The notes below the pieces were generated by a model. It made no database searches, was not told the origin of the DNA, and was given only the letters and a program-made list of their open reading frames with translations. A DNA stretch of 61,298 nucleotides, from positions 1-61,298 of the forward strand of contig OMYT01000035.1 in assembly GCA_900315315.1 (NCBI GenBank), given 5' to 3'. The stretch's first letter is position 1; each line of letters starts with the position of its first letter. A program made the position numbers and the translations under genes. Shown here piece after piece: positions 24,695-35,400 of the stretch. Origin of the DNA: an uncultured Eubacteriales bacterium. Lineage in GTDB: Bacteria; Bacillota; Clostridia; Christensenellales; Aristaeellaceae.

Positions 24695-26006
24695 AGCCTT
24701 CCACTTCCGCATGTTCCGCGGTCCTGAAGTGCTTTTTCCCGACCGTCAGGAACACGAATCCCAGGATGAACAGCAGGATGATGCTCAGGATTCCGAAGCA
24801 GGCTTTCCCGGTCAGCCAGTAGAACAGCTCATACAGGGCCGGCCCGATCACGCAGGCAAACTTGCCGAAAATATCCATGAAGCCGAAATATTCGCCGCTG
24901 CGCTCCGGCGGAATCAGCTGACCGAAATAGCTGCGGCTGAGGGCTTGGATGCCGCCCTGCACGGTGCCGACCAGCGTCGCCAGAATCCAGAACAGCACCT
25001 GGCTGATGGAGATCGCCTTCTCCGGCGTAAGGCCGAGGCGTTCATTGAAGTCTACAATATAACCCATCGAGAAGCCGACAATCGTGATGAACGCATACAT
25101 CAGCACCGAGAATGTAATCAGTTTCAGCGCGCCGACTTTCTTCGACAGCTTGCCGAACAGGATGCTGCAGGGCATGGCAACCACCTGCGTCACCACCAGT
25201 GCCAGGATCATGCCGATGGAGCCGAGGCCCAGCGTGTCGCCGTATTTCGTGGCCATGGAAATGATTGTATCCACGCCGTCAATATAGAAGAAATACGCCA
25301 GCAGGAAGAAGAAAATCGCCTTGGTTTTCAGGATGCTTTTGAAGGTCCCGATCGTGTTCTTCCACGCGGCCTTCCCGAGGCTGGTCGGAGGCGTATCCAC
25401 ATAGGATACCTGGTGAACGTTCTTCATAAACGGGATGGAGAAAACCAGCCACCACACGGGAACGATCAACACCGCAATGCGCATGCTCAGTTCGCTCATG
25501 TTCATCAGGATCATAATCCCGATGGAAATCAGGAACGGAATCGTGGAACCGCCGATGTAGCCCATCGCAAAGCCCCAGGTGCTGACCTCGTCCATCTTGT
25601 CCGGCGTCGTGACATCCGTCAGGAATGAGTCGTAGAACATGCAGGATCCGCTGAACCCGATCCGGCTGATCACGAAACCGATCAGCATCAGCTTCCAGTC
25701 GCCGACAATGCCCATCACAGCCGTGAAAACCACGCCCGTGATCATAAACCCGAACCAGAGCTTTTTCTTCATGCCACGGAAATCCGCAATGGCGCCCAGG
25801 TACGGAGCCAGCACGGCGACCAGCAGGTTCGCGAAGGATACGGCATAGCCGTATACATGGTCCCCGACGGTGCCCTTTCCGGCAATCTGGGAATACAGAA
25901 TGGGAAAGATTGCCGCCATGATGTTGGTGGCATAAATGGAATTGGCCCAGTCATAAAAAATCCAGGACCACTCTGCTTTGGTAAATCGCTTTTCCTTCTT
26001 TGCCAA
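24693..26006 (-). CDS. MFS transporter, UMF1/Atg22-like
   Basis: This 437-residue transporter has twelve hydrophobic segments and begins WSWIFYDWANSIYATNIMA, the entry motif of the UMF1 branch related to vacuolar effluxers. APYLGAIADFRGMKKK matches the MFS loop 2-3 motif. Substrate unknown. I chose TTG at 26006, preceded by AAGGTGGG; the frame stays open upstream to 26321 but that part overlaps the divergent PIG-L gene and has no protein-like character. Confidence 0.85.
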   Translation of the reverse strand: MAKKEKRFTKAEWSWIFYDWANSIYATNIMAAIFPILYSQIAGKGTVGDHVYGYAVSFANLLVAVLAPYLGAIADFRGMKKKLWFGFMITGVVFTAVMGIVGDWKLMLIGFVISRIGFSGSCMFYDSFLTDVTTPDKMDEVSTWGFAMGYIGGSTIPFLISIGIMILMNMSELSMRIAVLIVPVWWLVFSIPFMKNVHQVSYVDTPPTSLGKAAWKNTIGTFKSILKTKAIFFFLLAYFFYIDGVDTIISMATKYGDTLGLGSIGMILALVVTQVVAMPCSILFGKLSKKVGALKLITFSVLMYAFITIVGFSMGYIVDFNERLGLTPEKAISISQVLFWILATLVGTVQGGIQALSRSYFGQLIPPERSGEYFGFMDIFGKFACVIGPALYELFYWLTGKACFGILSIILLFILGFVFLTVGKKHFRTAEHAEVEG

Positions 26007-26166
26007 GGTTGATCCCACCTTTGCCGTTTTTCGGATTCCCCACCCGTTTTGAACTGTTCCTATTTTACCCTGTTTTCCCCTTCTCTTCAACCCCGCCGCC
26101 TTCCTTCCTGTTGAAGAAAAAAAGGCAACATGGTAAAATATTTCCAGATTCCAGAAGGAGGCCCCT

Positions 26167-27360
26167 ATGTCTGTAAGAAAGTTCCGGTTTCTGACCGCCG
26201 CGCTGCTGCTGGCACTGACCGTGCTGCTCATCGCCGCTGCCGGGGCGGAAACCGCCGAAGATATCACCTCATCCTGCCATTTCAAGGCGCTCTCCGGCCG
26301 GAAGAGCTTCCGCAACTGCACAGACCGGGATTATAAAACCTACTGGCGTTCCGATAACGGCAAAGGCGCCTGTATCGAGGTCACTGTCCCGGACGGGGAA
26401 ACCGCCTCCGGCGTCACCGTCCAGTGGTACGAGCATCCCCACGCCTGGGGCGTGCAGGTGCAAGACGCGTCCGGGGAATGGATCGATGCCGGGCATACGG
26501 AAGGCCTGTACCTGACAGATTATCTGCCCCTGCCTGAGGGAACAACCTTTTTCCGGGTGACCAATGCCCCGGAGGAAAAACGCCATTTCAACCTCATCGA
26601 ACTGCGGATTTACGGAGCGGGAGACCTTCCGCCGGAAGTGCAGCAATGGCAGCCGCCGGCGGACAAGGCAGACCTGATGCTGCTCGTCGCCCACTCGGAT
26701 GACGAGGTGCTGTGGTTCGGCGGCGCGCTGCCCCGGTACGCGGGGGAAGAGAAAAAAGTCTGCCAGGTCTGCATGATGGTACCCTCCATGCCCTACCGCC
26801 GCCTGGAGCTGCTGGACAGCCTGTGGCACTGCGGCGTGCGCAATTACCCTGCCTGGAGCAGTTTCCGCGACGCTTTTTCCGCCACGCTGGCCCGGCAGTA
26901 TAAGCAGTGGAACAAAAATCATGTCTATGACGTCGTCACGGAATGGATCCGGCGCTTCAAACCGGATGTCCTCCTGACCCACGATACGCAGGGGGAATAC
27001 GGCCACGGCGCCCACAGGGTCTGCGCCGACGCTGCCATGCACTGCGTGGAGCTCGCCGCGAACGAAAAAAAATATCCCGGGTCCGCTGAAAAATACGGTA
27101 CCTGGGATGTTCCCAAATGCTATATCCATCTGTATGAGGAAAACCCGGTCGATATGGACTGGCGCGTGCCGCTGGAAGCCTTCGGGGGCAAGACCGGTTT
27201 CGACATTGCGGAGGAAGCCTTCAAATGCCATGTGTCCCAGCAGAAAACAGATTATCATGTGGAAGACTGGGGCCCCTGGGATAACAGTCTTTTCGGCCTG
27301 TTCCGCACGCTGGTGGGCCCGGATGAGGCAAAGGACGATTTCTTTGAGAACATTCCCTGA
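26167..27360 (+). CDS. Secreted PIG-L/LmbE family deacetylase
   Basis: This 397-residue protein has an N-terminal signal peptide (ALLLALTVLLIAAAGAETA). Residues 32-150 form a discoidin-like carbohydrate-binding domain (CTDRDYKTYWRSDNG). Residues 168-397 carry a PIG-L zinc deacetylase domain with the metal-binding AHSDDEVLWFGG, DVLLTHDTQGEYGHGAH, and a final helical region. The family removes N-acetyl groups from sugars; the secreted form with a binding module suggests an extracellular or cell-wall glycan substrate. AGAAGGAGG precedes the ATG. Confidence 0.85.
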   Translation: MSVRKFRFLTAALLLALTVLLIAAAGAETAEDITSSCHFKALSGRKSFRNCTDRDYKTYWRSDNGKGACIEVTVPDGETASGVTVQWYEHPHAWGVQVQDASGEWIDAGHTEGLYLTDYLPLPEGTTFFRVTNAPEEKRHFNLIELRIYGAGDLPPEVQQWQPPADKADLMLLVAHSDDEVLWFGGALPRYAGEEKKVCQVCMMVPSMPYRRLELLDSLWHCGVRNYPAWSSFRDAFSATLARQYKQWNKNHVYDVVTEWIRRFKPDVLLTHDTQGEYGHGAHRVCADAAMHCVELAANEKKYPGSAEKYGTWDVPKCYIHLYEENPVDMDWRVPLEAFGGKTGFDIAEEAFKCHVSQQKTDYHVEDWGPWDNSLFGLFRTLVGPDEAKDDFFENIP

Positions 27361-27379
27361 TCAGATCAATCTCCTGATC

Positions 27380-28432
27380 TTACTCCGCCGAGGCTGTCTC
27401 TTTTTCCATCGTGATGAACTTTGTGTTGACCGTGCAGTGCCATCCGCATATATCGATCTGCGCAAAGTCGTCTATGACGTCGAATACCGTGACGGGCGTC
27501 CCCAGCGGATAGTCCGCCAGAACCCGGTGTTTATCGTCCCTGGAGCGGATATTGCAGGTATCCCGTCCTGACGTTTTTCCCTTCACGGACAGTACACCGG
27601 TCTCGAAATCCGTATGGTCGTTGGCAAAGAACTCCAGTGATGCGGTCTTGACATATCCCCGCCGGCCATCATGGTCGATAAAGGTCCAGTTCTTGTTGGT
27701 ACTGATAACCCGGACCACCTGATCCATCCGGCACTGCTCGATCTTCGCCGTGGTAATCTTGGTATTGGGCTTCATCCGGATCCAGGCATAGCCGTTCTTC
27801 GGCGCGTTGATCACAGCCAGCACCTTATCCTCCGGCGCCTCCGTTTCCCAGTGCAGTTCCACCGTATTCACGAGCTTCTCCTGCCCGTTCACCATGATCA
27901 TGGAACGCCCGATGCCCATGTATACGACCTGCACCTCAATGACTGATCCGGTCGCCGGATCCCGGTAGAACGTGGGCGTATAATTTCCGTTTCGGGCGTC
28001 GGCCCGGGCCAGCAGCGCCTCCCATTCCTCCGCGGTCAGCGGAGCGCGGGTCGGTTCCACCTCGATATCCACGCCGCCCTGGCCGGATTCGATCGTGATA
28101 CTGCCGTCCTCGTTCTTCTGGATTCCCGAAAGCGTATCCTCGATCCCGCTGGTATCCTCGATCGTCATGGCTCCGCCAGAGGATGAACCGCCGGAGGAAG
28201 AGCCCCCGGAGGCTGAACCGCCTGAAGATGTTCCGCCGGAGGATGAGCCGCTGTCATCCCCGTCGCCCGTAATATCATAGGTGGTCCCGTCAGGCGCGGT
28301 ATAGACGCCGCGGTCCCAATCCCAGGTACCGCCATCCTCATCCTGTTCCACGCCTGCCAGCACACCGGTGCAGACGCACAAAAGGACGCACAGCAGCACA
28401 AGCGCCCAGATCCGGTATCCATGTTTCCTCAT
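27380..28432 (-). CDS. Secreted protein with two SH3-like domains and Ser/Gly linker
   Basis: This 350-residue protein has a signal peptide (IWALVLLCVLLCVCTGVLAG). A Ser/Gly repeat linker follows at about residues 60-88 (SSGG units), then a folded middle. Two bacterial SH3-type modules complete it: one near 210-268 (YAWIRMKPNTKITTAKI) and one near 288-345 (CNIRSRDDKHRVLADYPLG). SH3b modules typically bind peptidoglycan, so a cell-wall attachment role is likely. No enzymatic domain is seen. It converges with the PIG-L gene and diverges from the radical SAM gene. Confidence 0.75.
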   Translation of the reverse strand: MRKHGYRIWALVLLCVLLCVCTGVLAGVEQDEDGGTWDWDRGVYTAPDGTTYDITGDGDDSGSSSGGTSSGGSASGGSSSGGSSSGGAMTIEDTSGIEDTLSGIQKNEDGSITIESGQGGVDIEVEPTRAPLTAEEWEALLARADARNGNYTPTFYRDPATGSVIEVQVVYMGIGRSMIMVNGQEKLVNTVELHWETEAPEDKVLAVINAPKNGYAWIRMKPNTKITTAKIEQCRMDQVVRVISTNKNWTFIDHDGRRGYVKTASLEFFANDHTDFETGVLSVKGKTSGRDTCNIRSRDDKHRVLADYPLGTPVTVFDVIDDFAQIDICGWHCTVNTKFITMEKETASAE

Positions 28433-28555
28433 CGTGCGTCCCTCCTTCGGAAAGTCCCCTTATCTGTAAATGATACTGTTTTTTGCCCAAATTGTCAACG
28501 AAAGTGCAATCATTCCGTAACAATTGCAATCGTCACTGAAAGGATGGCATCCGCT

Positions 28556-29722
28556 ATGAAAATCTCCAAAAAAGACGCCCTGACCTGGTTCCGGTTCTTC
28601 GCCGCCCTGCCGGAGGATGAACCGCCCGGCTGCCGCCAGCAGGAAATCGCCCTGGCGGTTTTCGCGCAGATTGAAACCGCCGTGGAATCGCGGCGGCTGG
28701 AGATGCTCAAAGCCATCCCCGGCCTGAAGGCCATCGTTCCCGGCTCGGAAAAAGCCGTTCCCTGGTCGCCGGACCGTCCCGCCTGCACGCTTTTTGTCGG
28801 TCCGGAGGAACGTTTTCCCCGGGGATGCCGCAGCTGCCTGCTGGGCACAGGCCTCTCCGCCGTGCGCAAAACCAACCGCTGCAATGCCGCCTGCCCCTTC
28901 TGCTACGATTACGGTCTGCTCGATCAGATCGAGCCGATCGGCGAAGGCCTCTGGGAAATCGGCGGCGGCCGCTACCGGGAGGAGGATCTGCCCCTGCTCT
29001 TCGCCCTGCAGGGAAAGCCCACCGGCATTTCCTACGTCTATCTTGAACCTTTTATGGAGATCGAAAAGTATTACGGGATCATCCGGCGTTTCCATGACGC
29101 CGGCGTTCACCAGCATCTCTACACCAACGGCCTGAACGCCACGCCGGAAAACCTCCGTGCCCTCGGGGAAGCCGGCCTGGATGAACTGCGCTTCAATCTC
29201 GGCGCTTCCGGCACGGCAGACCGCGTTATCGACGCCATGGCGGCGGCAAAGGATTACCTCCCGCAGGTCGGCATTGAAACGCCGATGACCCGTGAGTTTT
29301 ACAGCGCACTTATGAAGAAAAAAGACCGCATCCTGGCAGCAGGCATCGACTTTATGAACTGTGCCGAACTGCATCTAAATGATAACAATCTCGGCAACTA
29401 TGCCGGGGAAAGCCTGTACTACTGCCGCATGGGTTATCTGAGTCCCGTCTTCAGCCGGGACCTGACCCTGCGGGTCATGAAAATCGCGGCGGAGGAAGCC
29501 TGGCCCATCGCCGTGCACGACTGCTCGAACAAAACAAAAATCGCCCGCGACCTGAACCTGGCAGCCCGGGAAGGCGGCTGGTTCGGCCGGAGCGATTACG
29601 GCCGGGAAACGGAAGGGATCCCCTACGAAGCCTTCCTGCCCGTGCTGGAGAATGAAAGCCTCGTCTTCACACAGGAGGAGGAACTGCCTGCCGGTTACCG
29701 GCCGGGTGAAATCGTGCTGTAA
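28556..29722 (+). CDS. Radical SAM protein
   Basis: This 388-residue enzyme has the cluster-binding motif CNAACPFCYDYG (CxxxCxxC) near residue 110, preceded by CRSCLLGTGLSAVRKTNRC with extra cysteines. The barrel continues with LYTNGLNATPENL and ELRFNLGASG. There is no SPASM C-terminal cluster. The substrate is unknown. I chose ATG 28556, preceded by AAAGGA. The stop overlaps the convergent lysA stop by 28 bases. Confidence 0.82.
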   Translation: MKISKKDALTWFRFFAALPEDEPPGCRQQEIALAVFAQIETAVESRRLEMLKAIPGLKAIVPGSEKAVPWSPDRPACTLFVGPEERFPRGCRSCLLGTGLSAVRKTNRCNAACPFCYDYGLLDQIEPIGEGLWEIGGGRYREEDLPLLFALQGKPTGISYVYLEPFMEIEKYYGIIRRFHDAGVHQHLYTNGLNATPENLRALGEAGLDELRFNLGASGTADRVIDAMAAAKDYLPQVGIETPMTREFYSALMKKKDRILAAGIDFMNCAELHLNDNNLGNYAGESLYYCRMGYLSPVFSRDLTLRVMKIAAEEAWPIAVHDCSNKTKIARDLNLAAREGGWFGRSDYGRETEGIPYEAFLPVLENESLVFTQEEELPAGYRPGEIVL

Positions 29723-30957
29723 GCGGGATCCACATCCAGCGTGGCAAAATAGTCCGCATCGGTTTCCGCGCGGCGGATCAGGCGGAAGCCGTCCTCCGCG
29801 GTATGAAGCACCTCCGCCCCGCGCAGGCGCCCGTTATAGTTATATCCCATAGCGGATCCGTGGGCGCCGGTATCATGGATCACCAGCAGGTCACCCAGCC
29901 GGATTTCCGGCAGCGGCCGCTCCCAGGCAAACTTGTCGTTGTTCTCGCACAGGCTTCCGGTCACGTCATACACATGATCCGCCGGAAGGTCCCGCTTGCC
30001 GCATACCGTGATGTGATGGTATGCCCCGTACATCGCCGGGCGCATCAGGTTGACCGCCGATGCGTCCACGCCGATATAATCCCGGTAGATTTTCTTCTCG
30101 TGCACCGCACGGGTCACCAGCCAGCCGATAGGCCCCGTCATCCAGCGGCCGAGCTCGGTCTTGATCCCGACGCCGCCTTCCGGGAAAATCTTTTCATAAA
30201 CTCTGCGGACACCGTCGCCCACGGCCTCGATGTCCGTTTCCTTTTCTTCCGGCCGGTACGGAATACCGATGCCGCCGCTCAGGTCCACGAACGCAAACCG
30301 CAGGCCGAATTCCGCCGCCAGGTCCCTGCCCAGCGTCATCAGCTGTTCCGCAAGATGCGGGAAATAGGCCGAGTCCGTCGTGTTGGAGCTCAGGAACGCG
30401 TGCAGGCCGAAGGCGGTTATCCCCAGCCCTTTCAGGATGCCGAGGCCTTCCTTCAGCTGCTCAGGCATGAAGCCGTACTTTGCTTCGCCCGGGTTCCCCA
30501 TGATCGTGTTGCCGATGGAAAAGTTTCCGCCGGGATTGTACCGCAGGCATACACATTCCGGAATGCCGCCGTGGGTCCTCAGCAGCTCGATATCGGACAG
30601 ATCGTCCAGATTGATGTATGCGCCGAGGTCCCTGGCCTGGGTGAACTCCTCCGGCGGCATGGCGTTTGCGCTGAGGATAACCTCCTCCCCGGAAAATCCG
30701 CAGGCCTTCGCCAGTGTCAGCTCCGTGGCGGATGAGCAGTCCAGCCCGCAGCCTTCTTCCTTCAGAATCCGGAGAATGGCCGGATTGGGCAGCGCCTTGA
30801 CCGCGAAGTACTCCCGGAAATCCGGGCACCAGGCAAAGGCCGCGTTCAGGCGGCGGGCCCGCCTGCGGAGTCCTTCCTCGTCGTAGAGGTGGAAGGGCGT
30901 CGGAAACTGCTGCGCCGCCCGCTCGAAAACATCATCACTCAGACTGAAATTCGGCAT
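29695..30957 (-). CDS. lysA: Diaminopimelate decarboxylase
   Basis: This 420-residue PLP enzyme converts meso-diaminopimelate to lysine. The PLP lysine is Lys54 in EYFAVKALPNP; other fold III motifs are LDCSSATELTLA, VDLSGGIGIPY for phosphate binding, and GSLCENNDKF with the active-site cysteine. Length matches LysA. AAGGAGG precedes the ATG. It begins 11 bases after the stop of the secreted protein gene upstream, so the two are probably co-transcribed. Confidence 0.9.
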   Translation of the reverse strand: MPNFSLSDDVFERAAQQFPTPFHLYDEEGLRRRARRLNAAFAWCPDFREYFAVKALPNPAILRILKEEGCGLDCSSATELTLAKACGFSGEEVILSANAMPPEEFTQARDLGAYINLDDLSDIELLRTHGGIPECVCLRYNPGGNFSIGNTIMGNPGEAKYGFMPEQLKEGLGILKGLGITAFGLHAFLSSNTTDSAYFPHLAEQLMTLGRDLAAEFGLRFAFVDLSGGIGIPYRPEEKETDIEAVGDGVRRVYEKIFPEGGVGIKTELGRWMTGPIGWLVTRAVHEKKIYRDYIGVDASAVNLMRPAMYGAYHHITVCGKRDLPADHVYDVTGSLCENNDKFAWERPLPEIRLGDLLVIHDTGAHGSAMGYNYNGRLRGAEVLHTAEDGFRLIRRAETDADYFATLDVDPAYSTISPGR

Positions 30958-30968
30958 ATTGCGCCTCC

Positions 30969-32315
30969 TTATCTAAGTTCAAAGGTAAACGAATCCGCGA
31001 GTTCACCTTCGACATAGTACGCCATCTGATACTCTCCCTTCGGATATCCGTCCTGATTCAGCGACCATATCAGTCCAGACTCCGTCAGTGGGATAAACCA
31101 GACGTCTTCCTTCATGTATTCCGGCGCATACAGCCATGAGGATTCATACCGGTACACATTCCCCTGCGGGTCCGTCAGCGTCACCAACAGCGTCTTTCCT
31201 TCAACCTGTCCGTCCACCTCATAGGCGGAAGCGGAGTAGAAATAAGCGTTTCCGCTGCGCAGCAGCTCCTCCGTCACTTCGGTCACCGGCACGGGTGTAT
31301 CCCCGTCCTTCGCGTCCGCCGGCATCTCCGCAACGGCAGTCAGAATCGGATGAAAACCGTATTCCGTCAGTTTCTGCGCGGGCGGAACAACCGTTACTTC
31401 AAAGTGCTCCGGCAGGTCGGACGGGCTCTGTGCCGATGCAAGAATCCCGGAAACATAGACCCGTCCGGGAGCCAGGAGCGCACTGAAAGTACGCGTCTCC
31501 GTTTCCGCGGGATAAAAGTTCAGATAGTCGTTCGCGAGATCCGCAATCACCAGGTAAAGATTCTCCCCTTCCGCCTTTTCCGGCAGGGTCATCCCGGACC
31601 AGTCGAACGTCACGAAATTCCTGTCCGCCGTTACACGGAATCCTTCCGGCGGGTCGCCCCAGGAACCGAGGTGGATCAGCAGATCCCCCGCTTCCGACAT
31701 GCAGCGCACAATCTCCTCGACCGGCATCGCCAGCACCCGGTTCGGTCCCTCCGCATATTCCGCGAACACGAGCCCCACCAGTTCGCCCCTTGCGTTCAGC
31801 ACGGCAGTGCCCGGGGATACCATATCCTCCAGGCTCAGCAGCAGCGCGCGGCTGTTCCGCCATTGCATCGAGGCCGCGCTCAGTACCTTCGTGTCGATCC
31901 GGCCGCCGGTCTCATCCCCGGAGCGCACCGTGCAGGTGGATGCCTGTACACTGTCTCCGTAAGCCATCATCGGCCAGGCGGACTTTGCGGGAAGATCCCG
32001 GCTCGTGTCATAGAAAACCATCACAACCGCCCCGGTACTGTCCGGGATGACCGCTTCGGCCTTCCACTCCTTTTGTCCGTCCGAAACCGTCAGACCGTCC
32101 GTCCTTTCCGGCAGCACCGCGGGAGACGTCAGCAGCATTCCGTCCATCGCCTGCACGGCGGCCGAAATCCATCTCCTGTTCTCGCCGTCCGTCTGCCATA
32201 TATCCAGCAAATCCGCGTCCCGGCTGTCCTCAGCGGCCTTCACGGCATCCTCCGCCCACGCGCAGGAAACCGTCAGCACCAGCACAACCAGCAGACCAAG
32301 CAGCCTTTTCATCAT
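30969..32315 (-). CDS. Secreted protein with degenerate trypsin-like domain
   Basis: This protein of about 448 residues has a signal peptide (LLGLLVVLVLTVSCAWAED). The first half resembles a trypsin/DegP fold: VSPGTAVLNARGELVGLVFA sits where the family has GxSGGPxxN, but the nucleophile context GDSGG is missing, so it is probably not an active protease. The second half looks like beta-sandwich modules (YVSGILASAQSPSD, then YRYESSWLYAPEYM). Two adjacent ATG codons and a GTG at 32327 are possible starts. It precedes lysA in an apparent operon. Function unknown. Confidence 0.65.
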   Translation of the reverse strand: MMKRLLGLLVVLVLTVSCAWAEDAVKAAEDSRDADLLDIWQTDGENRRWISAAVQAMDGMLLTSPAVLPERTDGLTVSDGQKEWKAEAVIPDSTGAVVMVFYDTSRDLPAKSAWPMMAYGDSVQASTCTVRSGDETGGRIDTKVLSAASMQWRNSRALLLSLEDMVSPGTAVLNARGELVGLVFAEYAEGPNRVLAMPVEEIVRCMSEAGDLLIHLGSWGDPPEGFRVTADRNFVTFDWSGMTLPEKAEGENLYLVIADLANDYLNFYPAETETRTFSALLAPGRVYVSGILASAQSPSDLPEHFEVTVVPPAQKLTEYGFHPILTAVAEMPADAKDGDTPVPVTEVTEELLRSGNAYFYSASAYEVDGQVEGKTLLVTLTDPQGNVYRYESSWLYAPEYMKEDVWFIPLTESGLIWSLNQDGYPKGEYQMAYYVEGELADSFTFELR

Positions 32316-32411
32316 TCCACTCTTCACTCTGAACGCTCCACTCTTTCCCCGATAATCCCAAAAAGGTCCTTTCCGAAGGGGGGTTGGGGGACGATCGGAA
32401 AGCCCCCCTGA

Positions 32412-35400
32412 TTATTCTTTATAGTCCTGCAGGGACACAGACACCATCCTGCTGACCCCCTGCTCCTCCATCGCGACGCCGTATAACCCGTTTGCCCGCT
32501 CCATGGTCCCCTTCCGGTGGGTAATGACGATGAACTGGGTGTCGGCGGAGTATTCCGCCAGGTAATCCGCGAAATATCCGATGTTCGCGTCGTCCAGCGC
32601 CGCCTCGATCTCGTCGAGGATGCAGAAGGGCGTCGGTTTCAGTTTCAGCGTCGCAAACAGAATCGCGATCGCCGTCAGCGTACGTTCCCCGCCGCTCAGC
32701 AGACTCAGCAGCTGCAGCTTTTTCCCCGGCGGCTGGGCATTGACCTCGATAGCACAGTTCAGCGGGTCGTTCGGATCCATCAGGATCAGCTCCGCATGGC
32801 CGCCGCCGAACAGGCGTTCAAACGTTTCGGAGAAGAAACCCTGCAGCAGTGCAAACTGCTCCACAAAGGTCTCCTTCATCCGGGCCAGCAGCCGGGCGAT
32901 CAGGTCTCTCAGGTCCTTTTCCGCCTTTTCCAGGTCCTCCCGCTGTACGCTCATCTCATCGTACCGGGCTTTGGTCGACGCGTATTCCTCCACCGCGCGG
33001 ACGTTGACCGGCCCCAGCGCACGGATCTCCGCGCTCAGCTGGGCGGCCTCCCGGTCCGCCTCTGTCAGGCTGAATCCTTCCGTCATGCGGAATTCTTCCG
33101 CCCCGGCGTAGGTCATCTCGTAGGTATTCCAGATCCGGTCGCGCAGAGCCTTCAGGTCGCCTTCCGTGCGGGCCCGGCTCAGCTCCAGCCGGTGGGCCTT
33201 ATCCCCGTCCCGCTGGCGCGTCTGATGCAGACCCTCGATCTCCGCCAGCACCTCACGCAGCTGTTCCTGCCGGGCGCTCCGGTTCTCTTCCAGCGCGCGG
33301 GAGATCTGTTCCCGTCTGGCCTGTTCCAGGCGGCCCGTCTCCAGGTCCTTGTCGGCGGAAGCGGCCTTCTCCAGGTCCTTCGTTTCCTCCGCTTCCATCT
33401 CCGCCAGCTGTTTCCGGCGGCGGTCCTGCTCCTGTTCCATGCGTCTGCGGTCCTGCTCATAGCGGGCACGGTCGCGCTGCAGGGTTTCCAGTTCATGCCG
33501 CAGGTCATTCACTTCCAGCGTCAGCCGCACGGTCTCTTCCGACCGTTCCTCGGCCCTGCGCCGCGCCTCGGCCAGCGCCTGCTGCAGCCCGGCCGTCCGC
33601 GCTTCCATCTCCTCGCGGTCCTTGTCGGTCTGCTCGGTGCTGTCCGTCGCCATGGACAGCTGTTCCTTGATCTGCATCATGGATTCCATCAGCTGTTCCC
33701 GCGCCGCTTCGGATTCGCTCAGCCGCATGCCGTGGGTACGCTGTTCGTCCTCGGCATTCTGCACGCGCTCGGTTTCCCGGGCGACGGCAATCTCCTGCTG
33801 GTGCAGCTGCTCCAGGGCTTCCGCGGAACTGTTCTTCAGCTCATCCTTGCGCTTCTGCCCGTCCTGCATCTGCTTCAGCAGGTTCTCCAGTTCCTGCTGT
33901 CCGGCCGCGAGTTTTTCCGTCAGTTCCTTCAGCTCCCGCTCCCTGGTGAACAGATTCACCGTCCGGGAGGATACGGAACCGCCCGTCATCGAGCCGCCGG
34001 AATGCATTACATCGCCCTTCAGCGTCACCAGGCGGAAAGCATGTCCGCCCTTTCGCATGATCGGGATGCCGCTGTCCAGATCCTCCGCCACCACGGTCCG
34101 CCCCAGCAGGTTTTCCACAATTCCGCGGTATTGCCCGTCGCACTGCACCAGTTCCGAGGCAACGCCCAGGCATCCGGGCATCCCCAGCACTTCGCGCTCT
34201 TCCGAAGTCAGCAGCCGCGGCTTCACTGAGGTCATCGGCAGGAAGGTGGCGCGCCCCAGACGGTTTTCCCGCAGGAACTCAATCAGTTCCTTGGCGGTCT
34301 CCTCATCCTCGGTCACCACATGCTGCATCGAGGCGCCCAGCACCATATCCATCGCCGTTTCATACTTTTCCGGCACGGAAATCAGCTGGCTCAGCGGTCC
34401 GTGAACCCGGTTCAGCTTCTTTTCCCGGGCATATTTGACCACCGTCCGTACGGAATGGGAATACCCTTCCATCTCGCGGCTCATTTCATCCAGGATCTTC
34501 TGCCGGCTTTCCATGTCACGCATTTCCGCCAGCTTCCGGTCGTAGCTCGCGCGGGCTTCGATCACCTCCGCGTCCGCCGCTTCCAGGCGGGCCCGTTCCT
34601 GCTGCAGGGATCCGGCCAGGCGGTCCTGCTCCGCGGTCTCCGCGTCCAGCCGCTGCCGGGCATCCGTTACGGCCGTCTCCAGGCTCTTCCCGGTTTCACG
34701 CATCTCCGCGCACGAGACCGTCAGCTCTTCCAGCCGCGTCTCCATGGTCGTCAGCATGGTATTCAGCCTTGTCTGGTCGCTCAGGGCCGCCGCGCGGCGG
34801 TTCATCGCGTCCAGCATGGCGTTTTTATGTTCTTCCAGGGCGTTCTCCCGTTCCGTTTCCTCCGCACGGGCCGCTTCCTCGGCTTCCTTTGCCGTTTCCA
34901 GTTCCGCGGTCAGTTTCTCCAGCGTCGCACTCCGCAGTTCGGTTCCGCCGTCGGAATCCGCGGCCATCGCATCCAGCTCGGCCATGCGCTCGTCCGCCGC
35001 CTTCGCCTCTTCCGTAATCCTCTGGCGGTCCTCCCCGCGGCGCTGCCGGCGCTCCTCAATCTCCCGCGCCGCGTTTTCGGCCCGGTGCAGCGCCTCCATG
35101 CCTTCCATCAGGGCGCCGTGCGCCCCGGTAATCTTTTCCTCCAGCTCCGCGATCTCGGCCTGGTGGGCATCCCGCAGGTCCGTCTTCTCCCGGATCGTGT
35201 CCTCCGTCTGGGCTAGCACCGCCTGGATCGCCTGCAGGTCGGCGTCCGACTCCCGGAGCTTCGTCTCCATCCTGTCGCTCCGCACCAGGAACAGGTTCAG
35301 GTCCAGCACCTTCAGCCGCGCGCTCAGGTCCAGGTATTCCCGGGCGTTCTTTGCGTCCTCCTCCAGGGGGCCCAGCTGGCGTTTCATCTCCTCCAGCAGG

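Noticed and set aside
32517-34229. 570-codon plus-strand frame inside smc
   Set aside because: Antisense shadow of the coiled-coil region; Leu/Gln/Arg-rich translation, no ribosome binding site.
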